From the NCBI GenBank assembly GCA_000827205.1, contig KN832555.1, positions 446,845-510,844 of the forward strand: a stretch of 64,000 bases of DNA, given 5' to 3'. Shown here piece after piece: positions 46,730 through 57,363 of this stretch. The number at the start of each line of letters is the position of its first letter. Position 1 is the stretch's first letter. The notes under the pieces are model-generated. The model saw only the letters and a list, made by a program, of their open reading frames with translations, had not been told where the DNA came from and made no database searches. Both the position numbers and the translations under genes were made by a program. This DNA is from Plicaturopsis crispa FD-325 SS-3 (Eukaryota > Basidiomycota > Agaricomycetes > Amylocorticiales > Amylocorticiaceae).

Positions 46730-47959
46730 ATGGACCACTCGTCATACAAAGACCACACCACCACCCGCGGGCTCACCTACCACTACTTCTCCTCCCCCGC
46801 CACCACCCCCCACCACCCCACCGTCCTCTTCCTCCACGGCTTCCCCTCCACCTCCGCGGACTGGCACCGCATCGTCCCGCATTTCCTGCGTAAGGGGTAC
46901 GGGGTGCTGGCGCCGGACTTGTTGGGCTACGGGAGGACGGATAAGCCGGAGGATGCGCATGCGTTTAGGTGGTCGCTCATGACCAAGGATATCATCGACA
47001 TCCTCGACGCGGAGCACGTCCATAAGGCGATTGCCATTGGACACGGCTGGTACGCGCGCATGTGCTTCTTATTGTGGTGGAATCTCACAAGAGTTTTTAC
47101 AGGGGATCGGCCCTTGCATCTCGTCTCTCGAACTACTTCCCCGAGCGGTTCATTGCGTATGCATTCCTGGCCGTCAGCTACACGCTGCCCGGCCCGGGCA
47201 TTAACGCTGCTGATCTCGACGCCGCCGCGAAAAAGCTTGTCGGACGCGAGCTGTACGGATATTGGTTCTACTTTGCCGCGAAGGGTACAGATGCAGCTAT
47301 TGAGAACAACGTGCGTGATCATTACCGAAATGCCACAACACACACACTGATTGACGGGTGGCACAGTACGGGCGCTTCCAGAGCATACTCTGGCCCGCGG
47401 ACCCGGACGACTGGAAGCGCTCGCTGTGCCCGTCGGGCGCCACCAAGGAGTGGCTCACAGGGGACAGCAAGGAGCATTCGTCCGCGGTAGGCAGCTACCT
47501 CACTCCGGAGGTGTGCCGCGCATTCGCTTTGTATCGTAGGCCGTCATGTGCTGACGCGTTTGAACGGGGTAGGAGGTGGAGGCGCATCGCAGGGTGCTCC
47601 TGAGCGGCGGGTTCGCCTCCCCGCTGAACTGGTACAAGATTACTGTCCTCGATGTCAGCGGCGAGGACGATAAGAGTGCGTTTGAACCCACCTACTATCC
47701 CAGTGTCTGCCTTTACTAACTCAAGATGCAATAATGCGTTCCAGAGATACCGTTGGAGAACTACCACCCCAAGGTACCCGTCTTCTTCGGTGCTGCGGCG
47801 AAGGACTATATCTGCGTGGACTGGGTGGGGAAGGAGAACATTGTGAAGCAGTGCAAGGGCCCGAACACGATCAAGGAGTACGATGCGGACCATTGGCTTG
47901 TGCTGTCGCATGCGGAGCAGTTGAGCAAGGATTTGCTGAGCTGGATTGAGGGGTTCTGA
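46730..47959 (+). CDS. epoxide hydrolase-like alpha/beta hydrolase, copy 1 (329 aa), nucleophile Asp replaced by Gly
   Basis: Model: join(46730..47049, 47103..47310, 47367..47510, 47573..47675, 47745..47959); the four introns sit at the same places in all three copies. Epoxide hydrolases open epoxides with water through an Asp-His-Asp/Glu triad. The oxyanion motif HGFP is seen in VLFLHGFPSTSADWHRIVPH. YGVLAPDLLGYGRTDKP, cap residues GYWFYF, and the C-terminal EYDADHWLVLSHAEQL with the relay histidine are also present. The nucleophile elbow reads GHGW (Gly at residue 106), where copies 2 and 3 read GHDW. The codon is GGC here and GAC in copy 2, so one transition abolishes the nucleophile. The rest of the frame is open. 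It is probably a catalyt­ically dead protein or an early pseudogene, unless it has a new role. Confidence 0.9.
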
Positions 47960-48010
47960 ATACGGGTTGAATTTGTACAAGTAGTTACGGTTGTACGACG
48001 CGTCGATCGA

Positions 48011-48244
48011 GAGACAAAGATGATCCTGTGGAATCCGACGCGACCGGATCACGTGTGCGGGACCAAATGCTACGCACGCACTGAGCAGGTTATAGCTTGG
48101 TGCTAGCCAGCTAGTATGAGCATTGAGTTGGGAGCCAAGAAAAGCGTCCCTTTCTTTGTGAAGAACGCCGCATATGGAGCTCAGTGCTGCGACGGCGTCG
48201 GGCAACATACATCTGCGTAGAAATCTTGAAACCATTCGACTTGT
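48011..48244 (+). repeat. direct repeat segment S1 (unoccupied MITE site)
   Basis: The segment resembles 50526..50858 in the same orientation (GATCCTGTGGAATCCGACGC, then GGATCACGTGT, GTGAAGAACGC and GCGACGGCGTCGGGCA). At 48011-48030 it reads GAGACAAAGATGATCCTGTG, which is the sequence expected before the MITE insertion found at 50116..50525. S2 also contains extra bases absent here. Confidence 0.75.
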
Positions 48245-48296
48245 TTGAGTTTGCAGTCTCTGAAATCTATCGATACGTTCATAATATTCCAGCGCC

Positions 48297-50097
48297 AGTA
48301 ACTACTTGTACAAAATTCAACCCGTATTCAAAACCCCTCAATCCAGCTCAACAAATCCCTACTCAACTCCTCCGCATGCGACAGCACAAGCCAATGGTCC
48401 GAATCATACTCCTTGATCGTGTTCGGGCCCTTACACTGCTTGACGGTGTTCTCCTTCCCCACCCAGTCCACGCAGATATAGTCCTTCGCCGCAGCACCGA
48501 AGAAGACGGGTACCTTGGGGTGGTAGTTCTCCTGCGGTATCTCTGGGACGCAGTGCAGGAATTAGGAAGGTAAAGGCAAACACTGGAGGATGTGGGGGGG
48601 AGGGGACGCACTCTTGTCATCTTCGCCGCTGATATCGAGTACGGTGATCTTGTACCAGTTCAGCGGGGAGGCGAATCCACCGCTGAGGAGCACCCTGCGA
48701 TGCTCCGCGACCTCCTGGCCCCCATGAAAACGCGTCAGCATTCTATACGACGGCCTGCGGTACAAAGAAGAAAGCCCATCCACGGCATACCTCCGGAGTA
48801 AGATAACTGCCCACCGCGGACGAATGTTCCTTGTCCCCCGTGAGCCACTCCTTAGTGGCGCCCGACGGGCACAGCGAGCGCTTCCAGTCCTCCGGGTCCG
48901 CCGGCCACAGGATGCTCTGGAAGCGCCCGTACTGTATTGTATTGTATTACCCATTAACGAGTGAGTCTTGAAAATTCGAGGACGAGACGCACATTATCCT
49001 CAATATCCGCATCCACCCCCTCCTCAGAAAAATAAAACCAATACCCGTACAGCTCGCGTCCAACAAGTTTCTTCGCCGCTGCGTCAAGATCAGCAGCGTT
49101 CACGCCGGGCCCGGGGACGAAGTAGCTGAGGGCGAGGAAGGCGTAGGCGGTGAACCGCTCGGGGAAGTAGTTCGAGAGACGGGATGCAAGCGCCGATCCC
49201 CTGTGCGACCATGGTATAAGTATGAGATTCCGCACAACAAAAGAGAGGCGAGCGTAGTACCAGTCGTGTCCAATAGCGATAGCCTTATGGACGTGCTCCG
49301 CGTCGAGGATGTCGATGATATCCTTGGTCATGAGGGACCATTTGAACGCCCGCGCGTCGGTGGGCTTATCCGTCCCCCCGTACCCCAGCAGGTCCGGCGC
49401 GATGACGCCGTACCCCTTACGCAGGAAATGCGGGATGATAAGGTGCCAGTCCGCGGACGTGGAGGGGAATCCGTGCAGGAAAATGACGGTGGGCTGGGAA
49501 TCCTTGGCGGGGGAGAAATAGTAGTGGTAGGTGAGGCCGCGGGTGGTGGTGTGGTCTTTGTACAATGACTGGTTCATGGTAGACATGTAGTTCTTTCGAT
49601 GTAAAATACAAATCTGCGGGTGTGTTGGTGTGTTTTATAGCAGTACAAGGCTGAGATGAAGATGGAGATTATGTACGCACCTTGGTACTAAGCACTTGGC
49701 GGCGGGGTCATCTGGCATCCCCGCGTTCCATCTAGCATCCCCGCGTTCGCTCGAGGGCTCTCTATCTGCGCGTTCTCTCGATCTGGTGGTGGGCTGACAC
49801 CGCTCGTGCTGCCAGTATCCCAGCTTCGGTGTACGCTGACAGAGAAACGACGCGTGTCTGGTGGCCGCAACGACGTTCGGTGCGGTGAATAGGAAAAACG
49901 GAGAGAACGACTCACCGGATTCATAATACTCTTCCAAACATAGTCCCTGAACCAACCCTTGACTATCGAAAAAGTAGGGGTATTTGCTTACAAGTTTCGC
50001 CATGGGAAGCGCTAAGCCAAGGCGGCAGCCCTTGTTTCTGGCACGCCATGGTCGTGGTTGTGGTACAGACGAAACGTATAGAGCATTCGTTTCGACT
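48297..50097 (-). repeat. right arm of the large inverted duplication containing epoxide hydrolase copy 2
   Basis: Reverse complement of about 46079..47988, separated from the left arm by a spacer of about 310 bp. The similarity covers upstream sequence, TATA box (TTTTATA at 49633, reverse strand) and coding region. Ends are approximate. Small indels distinguish the arms, so the duplication is not brand new. Confidence 0.85.
48328..49586 (-). CDS. epoxide hydrolase, copy 2 (330 aa)
   Basis: Model: complement of join(48328..48542, 48612..48714, 48791..48931, 48993..49200, 49261..49586). Starts MSTMNQSLYKDHTTTRGLTY; a second in-frame ATG lies three codons later. The alpha/beta-hydrolase motifs are complete: HGFP in VIFLHGFPSTSADW, the nucleophile Asp in AIGHDW, WGSALASRLSNYFPERF after intron 1, LVGRELYGYWFYF in the cap, and the relay histidine in EYDSDHWLVLSHAEE. 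The same four introns occur in copies 1 and 3. Cytosolic hydrolysis of epoxides (lipid or xenobiotic) is the family role; the substrate is unknown. It is the intact member of the inverted pair. Confidence 0.92.
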
Positions 50098-50107
50098 GAC
50101 AATGAGA

Positions 50108-50115
50108 CAAAGTTG
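50108..50115. repeat. target-site duplication, left copy (8 bp) of the MITE
   Basis: CAAAGTTG directly before the left terminal repeat, repeated exactly at 50526..50533. Confidence 0.9.
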
Positions 50116-50525
50116 CAGTGTTTGCCCTAAGGCCTTAATAAGGGCACCCTCCGTGTCTTAAGGCTTAATAAGGGTTAAGGCTTAACGTGTTAAGGGCTTA
50201 ATAAGGGCGGGGCAGAAATAATCGAATTAAATATTAATTACTAGGTAGCCTGCGGGAATCTTCGGCATCGACTTCAGTGGCGGTACTTGAGCTTCAACGC
50301 AGTGGTACAGTGAGATTGCTTCACTCGGCCCCGAGGGACACACCTGCCAGCACTGAACCTCAGCTAGGGGTCGCCCAAAACCTAAGAGAGCCTGTAAATG
50401 ATGATTAAATATTCCTTTAAGGCCTTACTTAAGGCCTTAGCGCAAACTCAAAATTTCTTAAGCCTTATCATAAGGCCTTATTAAGCCTTAACATTTTTAA
50501 GGCTTAGCCCTTAGGGCAAACACTG
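50116..50525. mobile_element. non-autonomous hAT-like MITE (410 bp)
   Basis: Starts CAGTGTTTGCCCTAAGG and ends with the reverse complement (CTTAGGGCAAACACTG). It is flanked by the exact 8-bp duplication CAAAGTTG. Terminal CAGTG and an 8-bp duplication fit the hAT superfamily. Both ends are packed with TTAAGGC / GCCTTAA motifs in both orientations, like subterminal transposase-binding repeats. There is no coding capacity. A paralogous site without the insert exists at 48011-48030. Confidence 0.88.
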
Positions 50526-50533
50526 CAAAGTTG
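50526..50533. repeat. target-site duplication, right copy (8 bp) of the MITE
   Basis: CAAAGTTG, identical to 50108..50115. Confidence 0.9.
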
Positions 50534-50858
50534 ATCCTGTGGAATCCGACGCGATCGGATCACGTGTACGGGACCAAATTCTACGCACACTGAGCAGGTT
50601 ATAGCCTGGTTATAGCACTAAGAGCAGGTTAGATCTTGCAGCTGGCCAGCTGTTATGAGCATTAATATTGAGACGCGAGCCAAGGAGAGGGTGCGTTTCG
50701 TTGTGAAGAACGCGGCCGCGTATGTACTATGGATAACTGAGGACTCAGTGCCAGCCCTCGAAATAAACATCCAACTTGCGGAGACATACCCTGCGACGGC
50801 GTCGGGCAGCATACTTACATCTATTGCAAAGAGATCTTGAAACCAGTCGACGTGGAAG
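50526..50858 (+). repeat. direct repeat segment S2, paralogous to 48011..48244
   Basis: Same order of blocks as S1 but with about 100 extra bases, including CGAAATAAACATCCAACTTG near 50758. No ORF of interest. The stretch to 50997 contains only the 3' region of the aspartyl-tRNA synthetase gene. Confidence 0.7.
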
Positions 50859-50997
50859 GACCCCGGAAATGATAAGACGACACGTCTGTCTATAATTCAG
50901 CGCTCGAGGTAGACAGTGAGTACAACATACTATTTATCCAACCGCAAACCCCTCCTACATCACCCCATTCATCTTCTTTCCCCTTCCCCTCCCTCAC

Positions 50998-53104
50998 CTA
51001 AGGCTCCAATCGCTTCGGGTCCCTCGGCCACATCGTCGCCCTTCTAATATTATTCAGCTTCAAAAACAGCATCAGCACGCGCTCGAGGCCGATGCCCCCG
51101 CCCCCGTGCGGCGCGCACCCCATCCTGAACGCGTCCAGGTAGCCCTTCATCGACTCCGGGTCGATCGCCGCGCGCTTCATCTGCTCGATCAGCAGCGCGG
51201 GCTCGTGCACGCGCTGGGCGCCGGAGAGGATCTCTTCGCCGCGCATGAAGAAGTCGTATGAGTTCGTTAGGGTCTGTGGTGGTGGATATATGGGTGAGTC
51301 ACGGTGGAGGGGAGAGAGATGGGGGGGGGACGTACGGGGTCGTTGGCGTCGGGCATGGTGTAGAAGGGCCGCAGCTCCGCGGGGAACTTGTCGATGATGA
51401 AGTAGTCGGTGTGGTACTTCGCCTTAACAATGCGCCCCAGCCTTTTCTCGTTCTCCGTGCTATCATTTCGCGCGATCAGCTCCGCAATCAGCACACACAC
51501 ACGCCCACCACGACTCACTTTATATCATCCAATATGCCCCTGTCAACCCCGTCCTCAACAAGCAAATCCACCGCCTCCTTAAACGTGATCTTCAGCGTCC
51601 CCTCCGGGCCCTCCCGCCACACAAACTCCTCCGCCGGGAACTGCTTCCCAATCACCGCAATCTCCCTCGCATGCCTCTCCCTCAGCCCGCGGAATATACT
51701 GAGGAACAGCCCGTCGAGCAGCTCGAGCACCTCGTGGTAATGCTCCTCGATGGTCATCTCGAGATCGAGCCCGATGAACTCCGTGAGGTGGCGGTGCGTG
51801 AACGAGTTCTCCGCGCGGAAGACGGGCCCGATCTCGTATACGCGCTCGTAGTCCGACGCGATCGCCATCTGCTTCGCGAGCTGCGGGGACTGTGCGAGGT
51901 AGGCGTTGCCTGGGAGGGGCACGGTGAGTGGGTAGGTATGCGCGGTGAGTGGGGAGGTAGGTAGGAGGTGGATGGGGAGGTAGGTAGGAGGTGGATGGGG
52001 GAGGGACAGACCTTTGAAGTAGCTGACTTTGAAGACGGAGGCGCCGGATTCTGTGGCTGCGGCTTGGAGCTTGGGGCTGTGGATCTCCATGAAGCCGTTT
52101 GCGGTCAAGTATTCACGGAACAGGGAGCCGATGGTAGCTTGCACTTGGAAGATCGCTTGGTTCGTCGGTGTCTGGCGTATCAAATGAGCAAGGGCAAATA
52201 GATGGTACGGCGGTTGAGATGCGTACTCGAAGGTCAATGACGCGGTTGTTGAGGCGCGTGTCCAAGAGGACGCGATTCAGCTGCACGTCCTCGCCCGCAT
52301 TTTCATACTCCTCGTCTCCACGCGAGGCGTCCTGTATCGAAAACGGCAACATCCCCTCCAGCCCCGAAACCAACCACAGCTGCCCCATATCCATATCAGC
52401 ACCCCTCCCCCCACTCACACGCGCATCTCACCACTCACCTGCTGGATATGCACCTCCACATCGCCCACACTCGCGCTCTTAATCACCTCCGGCGCCTTCC
52501 TCACCGTCCCCTCCACCAGCACGATGCTCTCGTCCTGCAAGCCCGCGGCCCATTTACACATCTGCTTGCTCACTTTGCCCGGGGAGACGACGAGCAGGGA
52601 CTGCACGGTGTCCGTGCGCTGCCGCAGCATGAGGAAAACCATCTTCGCGCCCTGCGCGCGGGAGGTGTGGATCCGCACACGCAGGAGCACGCGGCTCCCC
52701 TCCTCCAGCCCAGACAATTCGCTGATCGCCGTCCGCGTGCGCCGAGGGCGGGTGGCAGACTGGTTCAAGGGCAGTTTGCCGTAGAATTGGGAGGCGTCGT
52801 CCTGTGCCGATTGGGGTTAGATGAAGTGGACGGGGATGGACGGGGGGTTATTATTGGGGGGAGGGGGGACGCACGACGTCGGCTGCAGCCTGCTGTTTCT
52901 TGAGCTGCTCCTGCTTTGCAGCCTTCTCGGCCGCTTTCTTCTGTTTCTCCTCCTCCTTTGCGCGTTTTTTCAATTCGCTTTTCGTGGGCCCCGCGGGCGG
53001 TTCTCCCGCCCTGTATCCCGATCCCATATATCAGATAAATTTTAGGCGGGTAGAACTGACCGTACGTACTGGGGCTCTTTTGGCGGTTCTGCTGCGTCGG
53101 CCAT
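50998..53104 (-). CDS. DPS1: cytoplasmic aspartyl-tRNA synthetase (548 aa)
   Basis: Model: complement of join(50998..51273, 51336..51459, 51519..51909, 52012..52171, 52227..52379, 52439..52801, 52875..53010, 53061..53104). Class II synthetase charging tRNA-Asp. A Lys/Glu/Ala-rich N-terminal extension ([20 protein letters not shown]), typical of eukaryotic AspRS, leads to an OB-fold anticodon domain ([37 protein letters not shown]). Catalytic motif 1 is [20 protein letters not shown], motif 2 is [20 protein letters not shown] with the ATP arginine, and motif 3 is [34 protein letters not shown] and [17 protein letters not shown] are AspRS-specific. It is intact and ends RDPKRLEP. Confidence 0.95.
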
Positions 53105-53769
53105 GGTGGTGAGGATGTGGGTTGTAGGGAGTGGCGAGTCAGAGTGAGTGAGTGCAGATAAATGACGATCGCTGTGTTATCGACCAGCCCAGTCGCGATC
53201 GAGATCTGCTCAGATTTCGAAGTGAAAGATCTTGCGATTAATATTCCGATTGTAAAACTTTGTACTCATTGCTCAAGTTACATAGCAGAAATTCTACTGC
53301 CTGTTCTATACCGCGACTGCTCTGGCCTATGTGGCATCGGAGAACTTGACCAGAACCATCGACTACACTTGCTTTGCTTCAACGAAGGCGAATTACAGCT
53401 GAAGCAAATTCCGGTCCAATTTCCTGATGTTCCGAGGCACTCGACTTTCCTATGTCTCTCCGCGTCTGCGGCGTGGATAGCTTGCGAGCAATACTATCAC
53501 CCCAAGACGTCCACACGGCAGTGAACACGTCGTGTCCAGGCCTCTGCCAGTGCATCTCAGGTTCAAATCGCACCTTACGCGGCAGTCAATAACTTATGTC
53601 CAACCGGTAAACTTACCCGGGATCAGAACTTTCGGGGGTGAGGGCATGCGCAAGGAATCATGACAAGGTGTGTTCAAAAGCGCCATGTGCATCTAAATCA
53701 GCAGAGTACTAATACCCTCCATCTCACGACAGGTCCTTCGTTGACTCCAGCAAGTACTACCATTGCACC
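53105..53769. other. intergenic divergent promoter region, no gene seen
   Basis: About 665 bp between aspartyl-tRNA synthetase and epoxide hydrolase copy 3. An open frame at 53162..53524 has no recognisable motif and is probably chance. The upstream blocks shared by copies 1 and 2 were not found here. Confidence 0.45.
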
Positions 53770-55017
53770 ATGGACCAGTCCTCATACAAGGACGTTACCA
53801 CCACCCGCGGGCTCAAGTACCACTACTTCTTCTCCCCCGCCACCGCCTCCCTACCCACCCTCCTCTTCCTGCACGGCTTCCCCTCCACCTCCTGGGACTG
53901 GCGCCGCATCGTCCCGTTCTTCGTGACCAAGGGCTACGGCGTCATCGCGCCCGACATGCTGGGCTACGGGGGGACGGACAAGCCGACCGACCCGCACGCG
54001 TTCAAGTGGTCCCTCATGACCAAGGATATCATCGACATCCTCGACGCGGAGAGCGTCCACAAAGCTGTCGTCATCGGACACGATTGGTATGCCCGCCCTT
54101 CCCTCTTCCTGGCGGCACGGTATCTCACGCGTATGCTTACAGGGGGGCGGGTGTGACATCCCGGCTCTCGAACTACTTCCCCGAGCGGTTCACCGCGTAC
54201 GCGTTCCTGGCGGTGAGCTACCTCTCGCCGAGCCCGGGCGTCGATGCCGCCGCCGCCAGTGCATACGTCAAGAGCCTCGTCGGGCGCGAGCTGTACGGGT
54301 ACTGGTTTTTCATGGCCGAGGACGGTGCGGACAAGATCATCGAGGACAATGTGCGCGATCATCTTCGCACACACCGTTGAATTGTCCTAATCTGTCGGCG
54401 AGACAGTACGAGCGCTTCCAGAGCATCATTTACCCCGAAGACCCGGAGGAATGGAAGCTCTCGTTGAACCCGAGCGGTGCCACCAAGGAGTGGCTTTTGA
54501 CGGATAAAAAGCCGTCTCTCACGATAGCCTCTTACATCCCTCCAGAGGTACTATACATATAACGTGGATTTTCTTCATATCGTATGCTAACGACGTCTGC
54601 GCATCAGGAAGCCGCGCAGCATCGCGCCGTACTCCTCAAAGGCGGATTCGCGTCCCCCGTATGCTGGTACAAAGTACTCGTCGCCGGAATAAACGGCGAA
54701 GACGACAAAAGTGCGTGCACACAACCCATCCTCCTAAGTATCCGCCTTTACTCACCCTCTACTCCCAATTCCCAACCTTCACTCGTGACTGCAACCCCAC
54801 AGACATACCACTAGAGAACTACAGCCCCAAAGCGCCTGTATTCTTCGGCGCGTCGACGAAGGACCAAATCTGCCTCGCGGCCGTCGGGAAAGCGAGCATC
54901 GCTATGAAGTGCAAGGGTGTCAATACGATTAAGGAGTATGATGCGGACCACTGGCTTATTCTGTCGCATGCGGAGCAGTTGAGCGCGGATTTGCTGGGAT
55001 GGATTGAGGGGCTTTGA
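53770..55017 (+). CDS. epoxide hydrolase, copy 3 (327 aa)
   Basis: Model: join(53770..54086, 54143..54350, 54407..54547, 54608..54710, 54803..55017), with the same intron positions as copies 1 and 2. The protein starts MDQSSYKDVTTTRGLKYHYF and has HGFP in LLFLHGFPSTSWDW, YGVIAPDMLGYGGTDKP, the nucleophile Asp in VIGHDW, LVGRELYGYWFFM and EYDADHWLILSHAEQL. It is more diverged from copies 1 and 2 than they are from each other, so it is the older duplicate. All catalytic motifs are intact. Confidence 0.92.
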
Positions 55018-55323
55018 ATGCGGGATGTTATGTGGGCTGTGTAAGTATTTACTATCGATTGTTACTCTACTTTTCTAGGGGAATCAAGACTATCAAAGTG
55101 AAAACGCGCTCTGCAGTCGCTCCGTTCGAGCGCCTGAATTACCGTCGCCTGACTCAAAGCCGTAGACTCGAACAGAGGCAACGTTGCGGTAAACAAAAAT
55201 GGTGTTGCAAAAGTCCATCAGTGCAAGTTACAGTCGTAGGTACAGGTACATCCTGGGTACAATTGTTTATAATTTCATGGCAGTTCCGGGAGATTAGGCG
55301 TTCCGTCGCACATGTACAGCCCC

Positions 55324-57048
55324 TCAAATGTCCTGGTACGGCGGCAGATCCTCGCCATCCGGGCCTCTCCGCTCGTCTCCCTGCCCCTGGTTCGCGTGAG
55401 GAGCAGCGCCCGCAGCCAACACGCGCTCGCGCTCCTCCCTCTCCAACCTCTTCTTCTCATCCTCCGCACTCTCATGCTGCGGCGGCTGCCCCCCACCCGT
55501 GCTCAGCACACGCTCCCTATCCTCCCGCTGCAGCCTCTTCTTCTCGTCCTCCGCGCTCTCAAACCTCGCGCCCGACTGTCCGAAGCCCGCATCCTGCGAC
55601 TCGTTCCCAGCGAGCCCGCCGCTACGCGGGCCCGCGGACGGCGCCGCGCCCTTGATGTCGCGCAGCGAGCCGCTCGCGGGTCCGGGGCCACCCGCGCCGG
55701 CGGACACGGGCACACCGGTCTCCGCGACGGTGGGCGTGATGGCGGGTACCTGCGTGGGGTTGATGGGGTCCGGCGCAGCAACGGGTGCCGCGGCTGGTCG
55801 CGTGGCCGGGGAGGTGGACGGCGGCGGGAGGGTCGTGGGCGTGTTGTTGAGGTTCTGCGTGTTGATGGGCGGGGAGCCGCTCGAGGTGCGGCTGTGCGCC
55901 GCGTCCGGCTTGTAGGACGTCGGAGGGTGCTCCGCGCTCGTCTTTGGAGGGGGCGTGACGGGGAGGCCGGGGTGTGCGCTTCCCGTCCCGACGTCCGTGG
56001 AGATCGTGGAGAGCTCGCTCGCGTGCGTCTCGCCGAAGCTGCGCGTGTCCGAGCGGCTCAGATCAGAGGCACCTGTCTGCGACGGGAGGTTAATGTGCCC
56101 GGTCTTGTAGTTGTCCAGTGCGCGCTGAAGGGACGCGCGTGCGGCCGCAGTGGCGGGTGCGCCGGCATACGGCTCCTTGGCGGATGGAGGCACGCTGGGG
56201 AGGGCGGCGATGATCGGCTCGGACGCGTGTGAGAGCAACACCAGCTTCTCGCCGTACTCGCGCAGCGCTTCCCACTTAAGCCGCTCGCTCTCCTTCACGC
56301 CCTTGCGCTTGAGCAACTCGACCTCCTTCTCGGCGTCAACGTCGTCGCTTTCGGCCTTGGCGAGCTGCTCCTTGAGGTCTGCAAGCTTCTTCTCGTTGCC
56401 GCGCGCCCCGTCGTGCTCGGTGCGCGCGATCTGCGTCTGCAGGTTCGCGCGTGCGGTGCGGCGGGGGGCGAGTGCGGTCTCAGCATCGCGCAGCGCTTTC
56501 AGGGGTGTGCGTGCGGCGTCAAGCTTGACCGCGAGAGAGGAAGCGAGCGATCCCTGCACAAAATTGAGGTACGCTAGGCGATCCGTCACTGGTTAGTGGA
56601 ATATGTGTTAGCTTATGTCCAGATTTCATGAAGATCTAGCGCACCATCTTTGAGATCTGCGTTCTCGTTCTGGCCCCAGGTGTATAGCTCCTTGCTCTGC
56701 GATTTCGCGTCGCGGGACACGCTATCGAAGTCAATCGCGACACCTTTCTCGTTTGTGATCAGTTTCTGCACCGGTGTTGTGGAGCTACGGACAATGAGGA
56801 CTGCGATCGTAGCGTTGCAGATATATATGGACTCACGAATATTGCTGGCCAAACGCTCTCAGCTGGTACTGGAGATTCTCCAAGGTATGGTTCTTGGGAC
56901 CAGTTGCCGCCGCCTGGTTGGCAGATGGCTGAGCTGCACTACCTGGCGAGGTTGGACGAGCCCCGGGGATGTGCGATGCGATGGGCGACGAATTTATCGC
57001 ATTCTGCGCCTTGTCCGCGAACGATGACAGAAAACCTGGGACGGGCAT
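55324..57048 (-). CDS. eisosome component Pil1/Lsp1-type BAR protein (538 aa)
   Basis: Model: complement of join(55324..56588, 56645..56784, 56837..57048). Pil1 forms the scaffold of eisosomes, furrow-like plasma-membrane domains. The N-terminus MPVPGFLSSFADKAQNAINS and GPKNHTLENLQYQLRAFGQQ lead into the BAR core (KLITNEKGVAIDFDSVSRDA; LYTWGQNENADLKDVTDRLA; SLASSLAVKLDAARTPLKAL), with GEKLVLLSHASEPIIAALPS near its end. The C-terminal 250 residues are Pro/Ser/Thr/Gly-rich, longer than yeast Pil1, and contain a near-duplicated unit ESAEDEKKRLQREDRERVL / ESAEDEKKRLEREERERVL. Identification by N-terminal conservation is firm; the tail looks lineage-specific. Confidence 0.9.
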
Positions 57049-57363
57049 CGATGTTTAGTGGAGATCGTGGGTTGTGGGAGTGGTAAAGAGGGAAGATAAG
57101 GGACTTGGCAAAAGCAAAGCAGGGTTTAAGTAGGGGAAAGGGCGCAGGGCGCTGTTGCGCAGTGAATTGGGCTATGTCGTCACTGCCTCATATTTTGGGA
57201 TCCGATAGCCGCACTTGCAAAGAAGAACATAGAAAACATAGCATGGTTTGTGCAAAAGTCAGAGGGATATATACCAAGAGCAATATAAAACAGCCAACAC
57301 CTTCTTCCTAAGTACACCCAGAAATTGGTCTATCCAATCAGTTATTTACCACCCGGGCAACTC

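Larger units (their letters stand above)
46079..47988 (+). repeat. left arm of a large inverted duplication containing epoxide hydrolase copy 1
   Basis: This ~1.9-kb arm matches the reverse complement of about 48297..50097. It includes upstream sequence (for example the GCGTGCCA-AAACAAGGGCTGCC block near 46141), the TATAAAA at 46591, the whole coding region, and about 30 bp past the stop codon (GAATACGGGTTGAATT). Ends are approximate. Confidence 0.85.

Noticed and set aside
53162-53524. 120-aa open frame between aspartyl-tRNA synthetase and epoxide hydrolase 3
   Set aside because: No recognisable motif, lies in a divergent promoter region and begins almost at the synthetase 5' end.
53535-53590. 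tRNA-like T-loop sequence GGTTCAAATC
   Set aside because: No matching T stem, anticodon arm or acceptor stem could be formed around it.
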